Shown here: positions 47,747-59,900 of the stretch, one piece after another | How positions within the stretch are numbered: position 1 is the first letter of the stretch | Layout of the letters: the number at the start of each line of letters is the position of its first letter | Assembly (NCBI GenBank): GCA_000827265.1 | Contig: KN834771.1 | Span: 25,585 to 89,584 of the forward strand | DNA: 64,000 nt | DNA from: Collybiopsis luxurians FD-317 M1 | Lineage: Eukaryota > Basidiomycota > Agaricomycetes > Agaricales > Omphalotaceae | Direction of reading: 5' to 3' | Position numbers and translations under genes: made by a program | The notes under the pieces: generated by a model | What the model was told of the DNA's origin: nothing | The model's database searches: none | Seen by the model: only the letters and a program-made list of their open reading frames with translations

Positions 47747-48813
47747 TCAGTCTGCCATGGCAGAAAGTGTGTGCAATGATGGCAGACGGTGAGCGAGAGT
47801 GAAGCCACAATCAGACCACTTGCGAATAGCAGTAGCGACACAGGGAGAATGAGCGCTGCTGTGGTCAAGAGATAGATTCACACCGTCCCAGAAAGTGAGT
47901 TTAGGATAAAGGCTATATGCAGATTTGTGGGACAAAAAGTTCATAATGCATGCTGGAATAAAGACTTAGATGAAATAAATTAAAAGACAAAAATGGATGT
48001 TTACATACTAGAGTGGAACATTAGTATAGCAGCGAGGGGAGAACAAACAGTGGCTATGAGCTGAACAGGCCTGGTGCCATTAGGGCAAGAGAACAACCAG
48101 ACTTCAGCAATTTCAGAGGATTCATATGAATGGGAAGCCTGAGGATGAGTAGGCTCCTGAACAAGGGAGGAGGGTGGTGCAAGCAACAATTGGAGGGAGT
48201 CTGACAAGCAGCTCAGAGAGGTCAAAATGGCATATAATCAGCATAAAAGACAATATGCTGATTGGCGGTAGGACAGAAGATGAAACCATTATTGAGGAGC
48301 CATGAACTGACAGATTTGGAAAGACATAGAGAGCAAAATAGATCCAGATCAGATGGGTAGGTTTCACGAGTGAAGAACTTTGACACAATGGAACCCGCAA
48401 CAAGGGTGCCAGTGTAAGTCTGTAAAATTAAGAAAGATGAGGACATAAGAACAAAGAAAAGAAAAAGGAAAAAAAAACTGAGACAAAAATGACAGCATAG
48501 ACAAACCTGCAGATGTTGAAACATAGGAATCTGCGATGGAGAAAAGAATGGCAACAATACATTGTGAGGTCTGAAAGCCTGCATATGAAAGTCTGCAACT
48601 TGAACTCAGCAGACACTAGATACAAGGGCAAGGGAATGAAGATCTCAAAAGCTCAAATGGCACAAGAGAGGATTGAGTAAAATAACAGAACTGATTTAAG
48701 GAAAAAAGCTGCATTAGAACAATAAGAGAAGGGTGGAAGGAGAAATAATCATACAAGATACTTTCAAGATTAGGCACAATAACAGATGAAGGAGGCAGCT
48801 GAGGTGCAGACAT
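47747..48813 (-). CDS. Nucleotidyltransferase-like Agaricomycete orphan protein (possibly decayed)
   Basis: Minus-strand exons: an N-terminal part ending at 48507 (IPMFQHLQ), then from 48419 (TYTGTLVAGSIVSKFFTRET, YPSDLDLFCSL, VSSWLLNNGFIFCPTANQH), a segment ending at 48009 (EVWLFSCPNGTRPVQLIATV, ILMFHS) and a last exon 47952-47747 (MNFLSHKSAYSLYPKLTFWD to a TGA). GS-x(n)-SDLDLF and the NFLSHKSAYSLYPKLTF block are hallmarks of a large uncharacterised Agaricomycete family with a nucleotidyltransferase-like core, often encoded near F-box genes. Between PTANQH and the EVWLF block the frame changes, requiring either a small unmodelled intron or a frameshift. The start at 48813 (MSAPQLPPSS) is tentative. 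Confidence 0.5.
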
Positions 48814-49027
48814 AACTGCAATATCTGCAAGCAAAGTGCAAGAGAAGGGAAGGGAAAAAAAAGCAGATGCCGAACATGCCCATGAGAGTACAGCGAATGC
48901 AGGCACGATGAGGTAAAATATGAAAAAGAAGCTGAATAGACAAAGGGAGTGCTAAAGCAAAAAATAAGAGAAGAAAGAGCAATGAACATCAATGAATATA
49001 ACAGATCTAATAGGGATGAACGAGGGG

Positions 49028-49075
49028 AAAAAATAAAAATAAAAATAAAAATAAAAATAAAAATAAAAATAAAAA
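49028..49075. repeat. (AAAAAT)n hexanucleotide microsatellite
   Basis: About eight tandem copies of aaaaat, read directly. Confidence 0.95.
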
Positions 49076-49704
49076 TCTCGGGTCATGCAAAGAGTACTGA
49101 AGGGCAAAAGAATGACTACATCGCTATTAAGCATTGCAATAACAGATGGAAGGGGAATCATAAATCAACAGACAATCAGAAATGGGTGAAGACAAACTGG
49201 AGATTGAAGGAGACTAACCACTGTGAGACAGCGAGTAAAAACAAAGCAGACGAACTTACAGGATGGGCAGCGACATGGATGTACAGAAGGTCACACAAGT
49301 AACAGAGATCACAATAGAAGTGACAGGCCTATATATGGGGAAAAAAAGTGAGTATAAGAGGGACCATGGGAAATTTATAAAGTGGCAAAACCGGCCATAA
49401 GGATGATCCTCCATTTCATTCCGGACTTGTAACAGTTCCAGTTAGCTCTGGAGTTAATTTTGTGGGGGCGATATTTTTAGCAGACCAGAGCAGACCATAG
49501 TGAACCAATAGCAACACTAGCCAAGGCACTTATAGAGACCTAAGGCCGTCATCTTTGGGTAGGCTATACTCTCATGTCTTGGGACAGGGATATTTTATTG
49601 AATTCTTGGCATGTAGTTGATATTCCGTGGAAGGATTTTACCAAAATTTGTGGCATGAAAGATGGGTGGCAGAGGTAATAAGCCTCTTATAACAATGTTT
49701 TGCA

Positions 49705-49910
49705 TATTGTGATAAGTATCAGATATCAGTATCAGTATCAGTATCATGATTATAATCTTGATCTATGATTAATGGACAATCTCGTAGTTACCTGCACACA
49801 TGCACAGCTTTACTTACTGTATATAAGCTGTAGTTTTATGGATGCTTCCGTATACGATTGTCTCTTTCTACTCTCTCTTGTGTTTTACTCTATCTTGCAC
49901 ACAATGTAGA
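49705..49910. mobile_element. Possible solo LTR with (atcagt)n start
   Basis: The sequence opens tgtgataagtatcag with several atcagt copies, contains a tatataagc-type box (near 49820) and ends ttgcacaca, giving TG...CA ends typical of LTRs. I see no clear target-site duplication or internal retroelement frame nearby, so this is tentative. Confidence 0.3.
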
Positions 49911-51322
49911 GGACAAACAGAATTTATCTGTCATTATCTGTCATCATCTTTGTTTCTTCACTGAGTGACAAATTCCCCCATATTTTTATTTCCAATGCAA
50001 TGTTATTAGATTGACTGCTCCATCAGGGCTTCATATAAGTTGTTTGAAGGGAGTTTGCATGGTCCTTCCACTTACCAATTCTACTTCTATACAAAGGGTT
50101 GAGCTCAGCATAGCTGTATAGCTCAGTCACCTTACATCTTGGATCAGCTAAAATTCACACACTCAGAGTTTCCATCCTTTGGTGAGTTATTTTTGCTTCC
50201 AAGGTTGTTGTAGTTTCTCATGAATGAACATAGGTATGATAAGTCTTGTGTTATACCAAGTAGCTGTTCTGGCATTTCCTGTGAACTATTTGCCTCCTGT
50301 ACTTCATCACGGCAACATATGTTGTGTTTTTATCTTTCTCATACCAGCTGAAAAGTCTGGAGTTACAAGAAGCTAACAGTTCAGATCAAGCTAGATTGTT
50401 ATCCATTCTAGTCATTTGATCCTTTGAGAAAAGTCAAAATGAGACAAGAAACAATGCAACTCCTTGGGATTCCATCTATTCACCTAAGGCTCAAGATGGG
50501 TTGGTTAGGGATTTTATCCTTAATACAGTAGAATATTTTTACAAGACCAGGGGCTATGATCCTAAAATCCAGAAGTTGATCAAGTTTTGTTTCATGCTGG
50601 AATATGAGAGGGTAGTTGAGCAAGATAGGTCCTTTTCATCAATTTGGGCTCAGCCTGCCAACTTAGTATTTATCTTACTTCCCCAGAACTTGGTACTTGG
50701 AAGTTGGGAAGATAGCAAAAGTACCAAGTAGTACCCTTAAACACTTCAAGTCAAGGCTGCTTTCAGTGAAATACCCTTAGACCTGTGCATTTGCCATCGG
50801 AATGATTTAACAAAATAGTCAAGTTGGGTCAAATACTGCAGCCCCATTCAATCTTTGAGTCATATTTAGCTATATTGGGGCAGTATTTTGCCATATCAAT
50901 ACATCAAAATAGCACACATTTTCTTAATGACCGAGAGGTATGGCCGAACCGTTTAGTTTGAGCATGAATTCATCTAACAGTATTTCTGGTGTGTAATATA
51001 ACATATCATATTTTGTGAGTAGCGATTGTGATAACAGCTATACACAAACGTGCAAAAGGTATATGAGCTAAGCTATTTTGGATTTTGAGGAGGGTGCTCT
51101 CGAGTCTCCATCCTCATCTACATGGCTGTTGCAGTTCTGCCCTGAGTCTTTGACATTAACATAAATGGCTTTGCACTTTTGAACATGCATTGAGGGGCTG
51201 AGTGCAATTTCTGAGCTCCAATATGTCATGTCTGTATGCCTATTCCAAAGCATGAAACTACTACATGAAATCTTTCACTTGAATTAATTACAACTCAGGA
51301 GTGGGTTCTACTGTACTCATAT

Positions 51323-52617
51323 TTAGCAACTACCCCCTTGAACATTAACATCCTTTAGCCCTGCAATATCCTCATCCTTATACAACCTAATTCTCTCCTG
51401 CGGTACCCCCTCAAATGCAGCAGCAAACCTTGCATCGGTGTTGTTCGCTCCATCGACAACATGAATCCATATACATTTTATAAATGAACCCCCGTGGATG
51501 TTAAATCTAGGACCACAATGAGTGACAAGCTCAAGGGAAAGGTCATGGGAAGTAATGGTACTCACGACAACCCATAAACCTCCGGATCCTTCTCTGTTGA
51601 ATCCCCAATTGCCAAAAAACTCTTGTCTGGATACATCCCATTTATGTTGTTGATCTGTCCTACCTTGTAATCAATCTTTCCCTGCCCAGATCCACCGTCG
51701 CCGAAAGAGTTGAGGATCAATGTAGGATCTGTAACTGAGAAGTTTTGTAGGAGAAGTGGGCCTTGAGTGGAAGGTGGGAAGGTTGATTGGAGGAACGAGG
51801 TTAGGAAAGGGTAGAGTTGGATCGGGGAGCCAGAGAGGTAGATGAACTGTGGTGGAATTATACCACCCTCGTTGGGAGAAGAAGAAGACGTAATGGCAAG
51901 GGACTCGGCGAGCGCACCATAAAGCTCTGGCATCCCAGATACCGGAACAGGGTCGTTAAAGAGTGTGTTCTGTATAAGCAATGAAGTGTTCAGGACATCT
52001 GACACTTTGATTGTGTCGTCGATATCGGAAATGATGCCGAATCCAGATGGAAGGGAGGGGAATATCATTGTTGATGCATTGGTGGCTGGATTTGCTACGG
52101 ATGCAGATATTGACCGACTGCTAGCAGCGGCACACGACCCGATGGACACATTCGCAGAAACGACCCCGAGATCCTTCACCCCCGTCCTAGGCAGCTCTAC
52201 GGTTCCACCGCCGTTTCCTGTACACCCTGCAACATCAACATCCACATGTACCGCAGGCACTCCTACTGCGGCGAACAACTTCAATCTATCTACCGCTGTG
52301 GTGAGCTTATTCCCTACGTCACCCAGGCCGAGAGTATTCAGCGTATTATTGACCAATCCGGTTATAGGCGTTAGATTAGGCTGAGTGATGAAGTCGAAGG
52401 CTTCAAACGCGGCAATGGTGTTGGAGGAATTAGACGGGTCTTGAAAAGCGGGGGCATTGAGCAGGAGAGTGGTGGTTAACGAGCGACGGGAGGAAGCTGA
52501 CAAAGTCGAACGAGGGGTTAGGTACAGTGGGCGTGCAGGGAGAGCCAGGCCGGAGCTGGTGCCTGCCCACACTAGGATGAAGTTGGTGATACTAACGAGA
52601 GTGCTGGATATCTTCAT
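51323..52617 (-). CDS. Secreted APP1-like phosphatidate phosphatase domain protein
   Basis: Exons (minus) 52617-51566 and 51506-51323 give 411 residues. The catalytic domain of the APP1 family (PF09949, haloacid-dehalogenase-like) is evident. It has the DxDxT nucleophile motif in GFGIISDIDDTIKVSDVLNT, the motif II Ser in PQFIYLSGSPIQLYPFL, the Lys region KIDYKVGQINNINGMYPDK, and the motif III Asp in FLAIGDSTEKDPEVYG. The intron falls just after this, and the C-terminus (KCIWIHVVDGANNTDARF) completes the fold. Yeast App1 is a cytoplasmic actin-patch enzyme, but this protein begins with a hydrophobic signal-like segment (KISSTLVSITNFILVWAGT) followed by LALPARP. Secretion or entry to the lumen is therefore inferred. 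Confidence 0.85.
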
Positions 52618-55600
52618 GACTGAGGATTAAAAGGAATGTCGATATGGTTTATTCGAAAGGGGCGTTAAACGATGGACGTCGAATCCGGCAACGTCGATAT
52701 GAGCAGGGTGATCAAACGCAGGGTAATTCTCTCTAGTTCATTTCTTATATGTACCCAGTCTCCGTACTTCGAGTTTGTAGCATATGTAGGGGTGGCAGGA
52801 TCTACATGGACCCATGCGTTCGATGAAAACACATGAATATTACTCCCAGATCATAACCTTCGAATATCATTGGTGAACATTCAATATTCAATGTCAATTC
52901 GTATTCAAGACCAGCATCTCTACTACCATAAAGTCTGTGATTGTTGTGAGTATGCAACGATCAGTGATAGAGCCTGATAGGAAGGGCTTGAGCAGCAGCG
53001 AAGTGTTATTCACGGTAATGATTAATACGAACCGCATCCCCTCACCAGTCGCCAACCTCCCGCTAGGTGAAAACATTGTATGTCACAGAATAAGGTTGTA
53101 TAGGAGACAGAGTACGAAAAACGATGATTATAATTCCATTTTCCGGCTGACGCGTCCGTCTAGAGCTCTACAAAAGGTGAGGTACGGGTATCCAATACTC
53201 AATACTCGATCCTCGTACTCATGCGGTCCAAACTCCGGCGATGACTTCAGTGAGACCTAGAGAAAGGGTGAGGAAGAAGGATTGTAGTTAGGCCAAGTTT
53301 GAAGGACAGGATGAGAGCGACGCGCCGATATCATTCAGGTTAAACTGATACATCCCAACGTTGCTGTCCTTAGCGTCCATTTCGTAACTGGACCGAGAAT
53401 AGGCCATTTGCGTGTGTGCAGGTAGTCAACGATGGAGGAATCTAACTGGGGGCAGAGGGAAGGGAAAGGGAGAAGGAGGTTAGCTCCGGAGCAATAGGAC
53501 AGAAGGGAGACGAAGTAGGGCTACGGATGCGAGTAGATAGCAAACAGGATTCCGGGACGGCTGGCCCGGGTTCATATCAACAACCTTTTTCCTTTCAGCC
53601 ACCACTGCTGGGGGATCTACTCGTAACTCAAACTGCGGGACGGTGTACTTAAGGTAAATTCGTCGTCGTTGAATTCATCATGTAATTCTAACCATATTTC
53701 TTTGTCCTCTTCAGACGCAGTAGTAGCCTCGCTCAGCAGCTTATTTTCCACTCGCTGCCCTAGTTCTCCCAATGGCTCCTGCTCTATAGCGCGCCCTTTA
53801 TAGATTGAACCTCTCTGTGAAGTTTCCGGAATGGAGCTCACCTGATAGCAGCCGTAGAAGGGGAAGATTTACCATTCGGTATCTGTAGGATGAGTGTAGC
53901 TGAAATTAGACGAGCTCAACGTTGGAAGTGTCAATTGGTGGATTTGCGAAACGCAAGAAGGAATCCAACGTATGTCTGGTCTGCACAGTTCTTTGCTGGC
54001 TACAGTACTAACATGCTTTTGTTATTCAGGTCGATAGCTTTCTTTGGTTACGACTGCTCAGGTTCATTCCAAGACCGTTCTTCGGTGGATTGTGTGCTGA
54101 AGGTAGAGGTAGAATAGGACCTCAGAGCTAGAGGGAGCTAGGAATACAGGATTTGTGGTGCAATAATATGAGCTCGGCAGATTCAAGCGAAAGAAATGGT
54201 ATGTCTCGCTTCGATTTCTTTGTTTCTTTTCTTCCGTCTCTTTTTGTTTTCATTTTTTTCTCCAATGCTGATTGACAATCTGGGCTAACGTTCATCTTAT
54301 GCAGTACCAAGACATTTATCGCTTATTCACACTACTCAAGATTCATAATCGGAACTCCACAAGCGTCCTCCATCCAATACATAGTTTCATTTTATCAGGC
54401 TCCCTTCACTTCTTCCTAGACTCTCCTCCGACGATATTCCGCACTGAACGAGCTGAGTTGCTGCGAAGACAAACGGCACAGGCCGGAATTGACTGGAATT
54501 GACTGCGAGAGAGAAGCTCTAGGAAGAGAGCAGTCCTAACTATCACTGCTGCGGGAGGATGAGCGTATTATTACCCTCTCCAGCTCTAAACCACCCGCTC
54601 CTTGCAATCATCGCATCCCCGTTTCCTCCTGCCCTCTCCGCCATTCCTCCCGTTTGCCCGCATCGACGGTTTATATCCTCAAAAAGCTTCCAAAAATTAC
54701 GCTTTTACTTCCTCTTGCTGCGTGCCACATGCTCTCTCGACTCGAGAGCTACTTTACGTCTCCCGAGGCTAGATACGCGGAACCTAGCCCATCCATTTCG
54801 ACGGTCGTGTTCAATAGTCAGCTCTTTAACATCGATTCAACCATTTCCTATGACATCTCACCTCGCCCAATGGAAACGTTCGGACTGAATAGATCCTGGT
54901 TGATGGTCGGACCAGACTCTGAGCGGCGCAGCTTTTCGACATTTTTCAGTCTGTCTACCTTGCCTGTCTTCTGACCTTTCCTCCCTTCGAGCATCGCTTC
55001 GCCATCACACTCACCGTGTTTTCCGATCAATTTGATTACAGTCGATCAGCGGTAGCTTTCAATATCCTTTGAGCCCCACCATTGTGTTTCAATCGAATTG
55101 AATTGACATGTTGGAGGGAGAGACAAGCCAGAAGTGGAAAACTTGTGGAGTCGTGTGTTGCCCTCACGTCTAGTTGAAAATTTCCAAGTTGTTCTTGCTT
55201 TCGTTGAAAGTGGTCCGACTGGTTGGCGATGTCTACCAGGCTACTCTTGTACCCTACAGTTTGGACCATCGGAAACAGCTCTGAGTTGGCCCTTTGCCGC
55301 GTACGAGGTAGACATGGGGGCCATTCCGGTGAAGGTGTGCTATTGGGCAGGCGGATATACTCTGAAAAGAAACTATGCGCTTTGTTTGTGAAAAGGAAAG
55401 AGCTCAGTCGTTTTCCAAGTTTGTAGTCGAAGGACAAATCTTTACTTTTTCAATTCGCTTTTGTCATTCCATGGCGTCAATATATCGGTATTGTATATTA
55501 GATACTGTTCTGCCTATTATCGTCTGCTGTCCTCATATTCTGACTTTGATATTATTGCGATTCGTTGTGCTAGGTCAGATCAATGGTCGAAGTGTGCGGT

Positions 55601-56080
55601 ATCATTCAGGCTCAACGGACAGCATTTACTGTTAGTCGTCGCGTCCATACGTTTTGACTAGCGCGTATCGCGTCGCGTCGGTGGAAGAGTCCGGTCCGGA
55701 ATAACCGAAAATTCCGGTCTCCGTTACACGAGGCATCCAGCCTTTTTCTCTGCTACCATTACTATTAGACTGGCAAAGGTAACTCGTCTTACTCTCCGTC
55801 GACGAATTTGTCACTCCACACACTTGTATCGGAACCCCTTTGTCCCTTTCTAGACTCTTCTCCAACAAGATCGCGCGCTGAATCAGAATAACTGCGGCAA
55901 CAGAACGGGCTCTATGCGAGGATCGCGTTTGCGAAACATTGCTACTGTTAGTAACATCGAATTGCGTTTCAAATCTGTTCGCAACATCGATAAAAAATAG
56001 AATGGTATATTCGGCCTCTTTCAGCCCTTTCGACATTGACAAAGTTGAACAAACTACTTCTAGTCCTTGAAATGGATTGT
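52618..56080. other. Intergenic, ~3.4 kb, mainly non-coding
   Basis: Apart from the ELH-motif copy at 53617-53890 (minus), I see no supported gene. Short frames at 53890-54117 and 54559-54974 show no domain. Confidence 0.4.
53617..53890 (-). CDS. Small ELH-motif protein, intact-looking copy
   Basis: The minus-strand frame encodes SRGSIYKG-like start, then LGELGQRVENKLLSEATTA, SEEDKEIWLELHDEFNDDEF and TLSTPSRSLSYE before a stop. It is the most intact of three related copies in the window (others near 38306-38596 and 60250-60480). The start (MSSIPETS at 53841) may be preceded by another exon. Acidic, about 75 residues; function unknown. Confidence 0.4.
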
Positions 56081-56977
56081 TTCATGAAGCCTCAAAAGCT
56101 TAGAGGGCCATCCAAGCTGGCAAGCTCTATGGTGCTGCCAATGTAGGTGCGTGATTTCCACAATTTCTTACCGTTCATCATCCGATCCTTCCCCTCTTCT
56201 CCAGAGGTTCTAGAAACCAATAAAGAAGAACCAACTGACTCGCACAAAGTCTTCTTTGTCGATTCCTCTGACAAGGATCTCCGCTGTGGTATTCATTCTT
56301 CTTCCACCAAAACTACCCGACGTGCTTTCGCCAACGCTTCCAACTCCTCCATCCCCCAGTGTCCCGTAGACCCAGACAGCCCCGGTCGTAGGCGACAAAT
56401 CCAATTTCCAGCTTTCCCGCGTCTACGATGGCAACTTAACCAAATCGAACGACGTTCCAACTTTCGTGGATGCCGCTGGTAGAGTGGATTTGGCCATGAA
56501 GAGCAGCGTGACATTCGACTCGGTTGTCATCACTTACAACAAGTTCCTTTCTGCCATTTTTAATGGGCTACTGCTATGAAAAACTCAACGGTGAAAACGC
56601 TTTGAAGAAGAATGGTACGTGCATAAACTGGCGTTCATGCAAATGATTTAATGCATATTTCCGCAGAGTTACAACGAATACAAGACGGACGATGACTTTG
56701 CAAAGGACCTCTTCGAATCCCCACCCACCAACACCCTCTTCGCTGCCTTCATTGAATCTCATGCCTGTGAGCAGAGTGCTCGTCGCAACGCCGTGGATGA
56801 CCATCCAAGAATGCCGCCGATATGATGGATGATTTAATCACGCAGTATAACCGTGGTAGATGGGCAGCTATTGCTAACGAGCTGGTGGATACCGTTATCG
56901 GTATGTACTCTTCTGGATTTTCGGAATGTACTTACTGAATGTGTTCTATAGGTCTCAATGCTCTGCGACATTTCTGA
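56080..56977 (+). pseudogene. ATP3: Mitochondrial ATP synthase gamma-subunit pseudogene
   Basis: Recognisable blocks of the F1 gamma subunit occur in order: KA-stop-RAIQAGKLYGAAN, VLETNKEEPTDSHKVFFVD, SSDKDLRCGIHSSSTKTTRR, a region shifted to another frame (VYDGNLTKS, VDLAMKSSVTFDSVVITYNK), YNEYKTDDDFAKDL, SHACEQSARRNAVD, and after another frameshift NAADMMDDLITQYNRGRW with AAIANELVDTVIG. The N-terminal ~60 residues and mitochondrial presequence are missing. At least one in-frame TAG and two frame changes are present. Intron relics are retained (e.g. gtatgt...tatag near 56900-56950), so this arose by DNA duplication rather than retrotransposition. Confidence 0.8.
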
Positions 56978-59900
56978 ACCTATACGTCAATCTTTTCTCT
57001 GCTCTATCGTCATCTCTGCAGGCGACGCACTTCCCCATCCAGCACCCCCAAGCATGAATCCAGTTCGAGTCCACACTCCCATGCGGCCTTACATCGATAG
57101 ACGCAACGCTTTTGGATCTCGGAAGCCAATCCCGGGAATTCCCCACAGAATGGCCCACTAACGGGCCTCAAAGCACGTGGGTCCACATCCACGTCCAGTG
57201 CACCCAGCAATGGCTCTGGGTCAATTCTGCCTCCCAAACGAGCTCGATGAACCAGCGCTTGTGTTTGAGGTTGTACCTCTCGCGTATACCAGTTCAGCAA
57301 ATTTTCGGTTGAATCTAGTTTGAAGCCTTCTGGAGACGTTGCCTTTGCCACTCAGACGACGAAAGTTCGACAAGATGTGACGACTTGGCTCCTTCATTCA
57401 CTCACTCTGAAACCTGACGACTACACCGCTTGCTAGGCACCTCGGATTCCAGGTAGAGATGCAGACCACTTGCCCTTTGAACCTCGGCTTCTTCGAAGCT
57501 GAGGCGGTATGTTTGGCACACGAGAATTTAGCCTCTTAATTCGTGCCCACCACAGGGGCAGCTGCTTAACTGCAAATCATCTCTTTCTCTGTTGGACTCT
57601 GACAAACTGGAAGACTTTCGGTGGAATTGGAATATCGTTCCCTTTTGGGACACGTCACCACGTTGTTGCCCATCCCTTCGTCTTCGCGAGGGTGGATTGA
57701 GGCAGTCCTACACGCACATTGAGAGTAAGTCGGTCATTGCCAACTTCGCTATACACTTCTACAGCTAGCAACTCATTCCGTTCAGGTTTCTATAACGTGT
57801 GCCAGCAAGACTTCTAATACCGCGATCAAGCCCAGGAGCCGGCCAATGACCGCTGCATCGCCAGATTCGTAATCGATGGAGATACGGTCATCGACTGCAG
57901 CCGGTATTTTATCGAGGAACCTGAGCGTGTCGGCACCAGATCGGTAAGAATCTCTTTAAACTATCGTGTATGCATCCCAAACTTGTTTCCCCTCTGCAGG
58001 CGCTCCCGATTTCATAAACCGAACTCGACGGCCAAACAATCAAATATAATCACCTCGTTTCATTCTTTTCGCTTCGACTTCCACACCTTGGCAGTGAAGG
58101 ATTCACCCAAATACCCAGTGTTCCTCCAAAAGCTCCGCTTGGATGTCGCTGGGGATGTCAGTTTCGCTATCCTCACCATCACCAGCCCGGCTCACTTAAA
58201 GAAGAAGGATGAATATGGACGTTTTCTCGTGCAAGCTCTGCCGAGGGACTGGTGGTAATGCCTCGGAGAGTTGGGGAACGAATGGACTACGACAGTTCCA
58301 TCTTAAGGCTACTGTATAATAGCATTCATTCGTTATGATGAATAGCGAACTGGAGTTTGTTTTCCTTGAAAATCGTTCGTACACATTTCTTATAGTATAT
58401 CGTAATTTTTTCCTTTAAATATACTCATACGCATACCACACAACAGTACAAGCATGTACGTAGTGGTATTACACTAAACAAAAATGACAACGTACAGAAT
58501 AGCACTAACAAAAATAACACCGAAGATGAGCATGATTCCCGCAGGTGTGGCATACTGAGTAGAGAAAAGAGATCCTCTGTACCAGTCATCAACATGTTCA
58601 GTAATCAGAGCGTCAATCCTGCTTTAACTACGACAAGTCTGACCTAGTCAGAGTGTCAGCGATAATCTTATAGTCGTCGTTTCCTTTCTTCCGTTCAGAA
58701 GTACAGAGCAGAAGCAGCAGAACGTGGTCGGAGCTGCCAATACAGTACGGCACGCAGAATTGGATATTTTTCATGCCGTGCATGAGTCGTCAGAATCCAA
58801 CGAGCACAGTGCACAGTGAAAACACGTTTCACGATAATCAAAAGGCCGTGCGGTGTCAACGAGTCCAGTCGTCCAGTCAGCGGCACGAGGATCACGGATA
58901 CTGTTTGGGTAGAAGATATCGATGGTGACTAGTCGACTTGGAATCGCTAGCACTAGGAGAAGCGCATCTGATAGCTACGGTCTTGATGATATCTGGGCGG
59001 GGGGCGGCTGCTGCGAATCCGTAGCTTTCGATCAGTCTAGGGAGGACCGTATTCACCAATTCCTTCAGCTGCTTTTGCGTCGCGACCACCGTTATCAGCG
59101 GTAAAAGCTACCGGGCTGAGTGTTGCCTCTTTTCAGAACTGGTAGTTATCGGTGCGATGGAGGAGCAATAGTTAATTGCGATCTTGGCTTTTCCGCCGGA
59201 GCTGGTAATTGTCAGAGCGGTAACGCGAAGCCCATTTCGAGCGTCCCTCGTCTGGTTCTGTTCTAATAGCTGTAGGCAATTTCGACAACGTTGGCCTACG
59301 CTGGTGTACGCCGCTGGCCATCGCCGTCAGCAGGGCCAAAGCCAGAGATACAGTTCCAACTGGGGGTGGTAGAGATATCTTTCGAAACCCCTTTGTTCAC
59401 CACACTCAAAGTTTCGATGTTCAAATTACCACGGCGCAGAATACTCTTCTTCGAGACCTTGTCGAAGACGAGCGATGCAGACACTCTTGATACTCCCGAA
59501 GGCCCAGGGTTCTGGTAGAGATTCCCTGCGGTTGAAGAATGTTTTCAGGCTGTAAAAGAAGAATATTAGCGGAAGCTTTGAAGATTAGTAAAAGTTCATA
59601 CCTGTCCGTGGACGACCTTTGCCAGACGAACGTCCTCTATATCCAAAGTAAGCGTTAGATTGTCCCTTTGCGCAAACGTCGAAGAGACGGCCACAAGCGC
59701 CTGAAAGGATCGGGCATCCTCAAGCGTCTCCCTCGCAATTGACTGCAGCCAATGGGATATTGTTCACTGTAATTATCCCCGTTCTGCGTGAAAACTCGTC
59801 GGAAAAAGGTGTAGAAAGAGGCGGAGGAGGGTCGAGTGATATTAATCAAAATGGATCCTATATAGAAGGGAGGATGCCTGGGATTTTGTTCATGCATCCA

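Larger units (their letters stand above)
48814..51322. other. Repeat-rich intergenic DNA, ~2.5 kb
   Basis: It contains a hexanucleotide microsatellite (49028-49075), a possible solo LTR (49705-49910) and AT-rich sequence. No gene is supported; an isolated plus-strand frame at 50501-50731 has no recognisable domain. Confidence 0.4.

Noticed and set aside
48949..49302. Plus-strand frame through the (aaaaat)n tract
   Set aside because: The frame exists because the hexanucleotide repeat lacks stops; flanking sequence shows no coding character.
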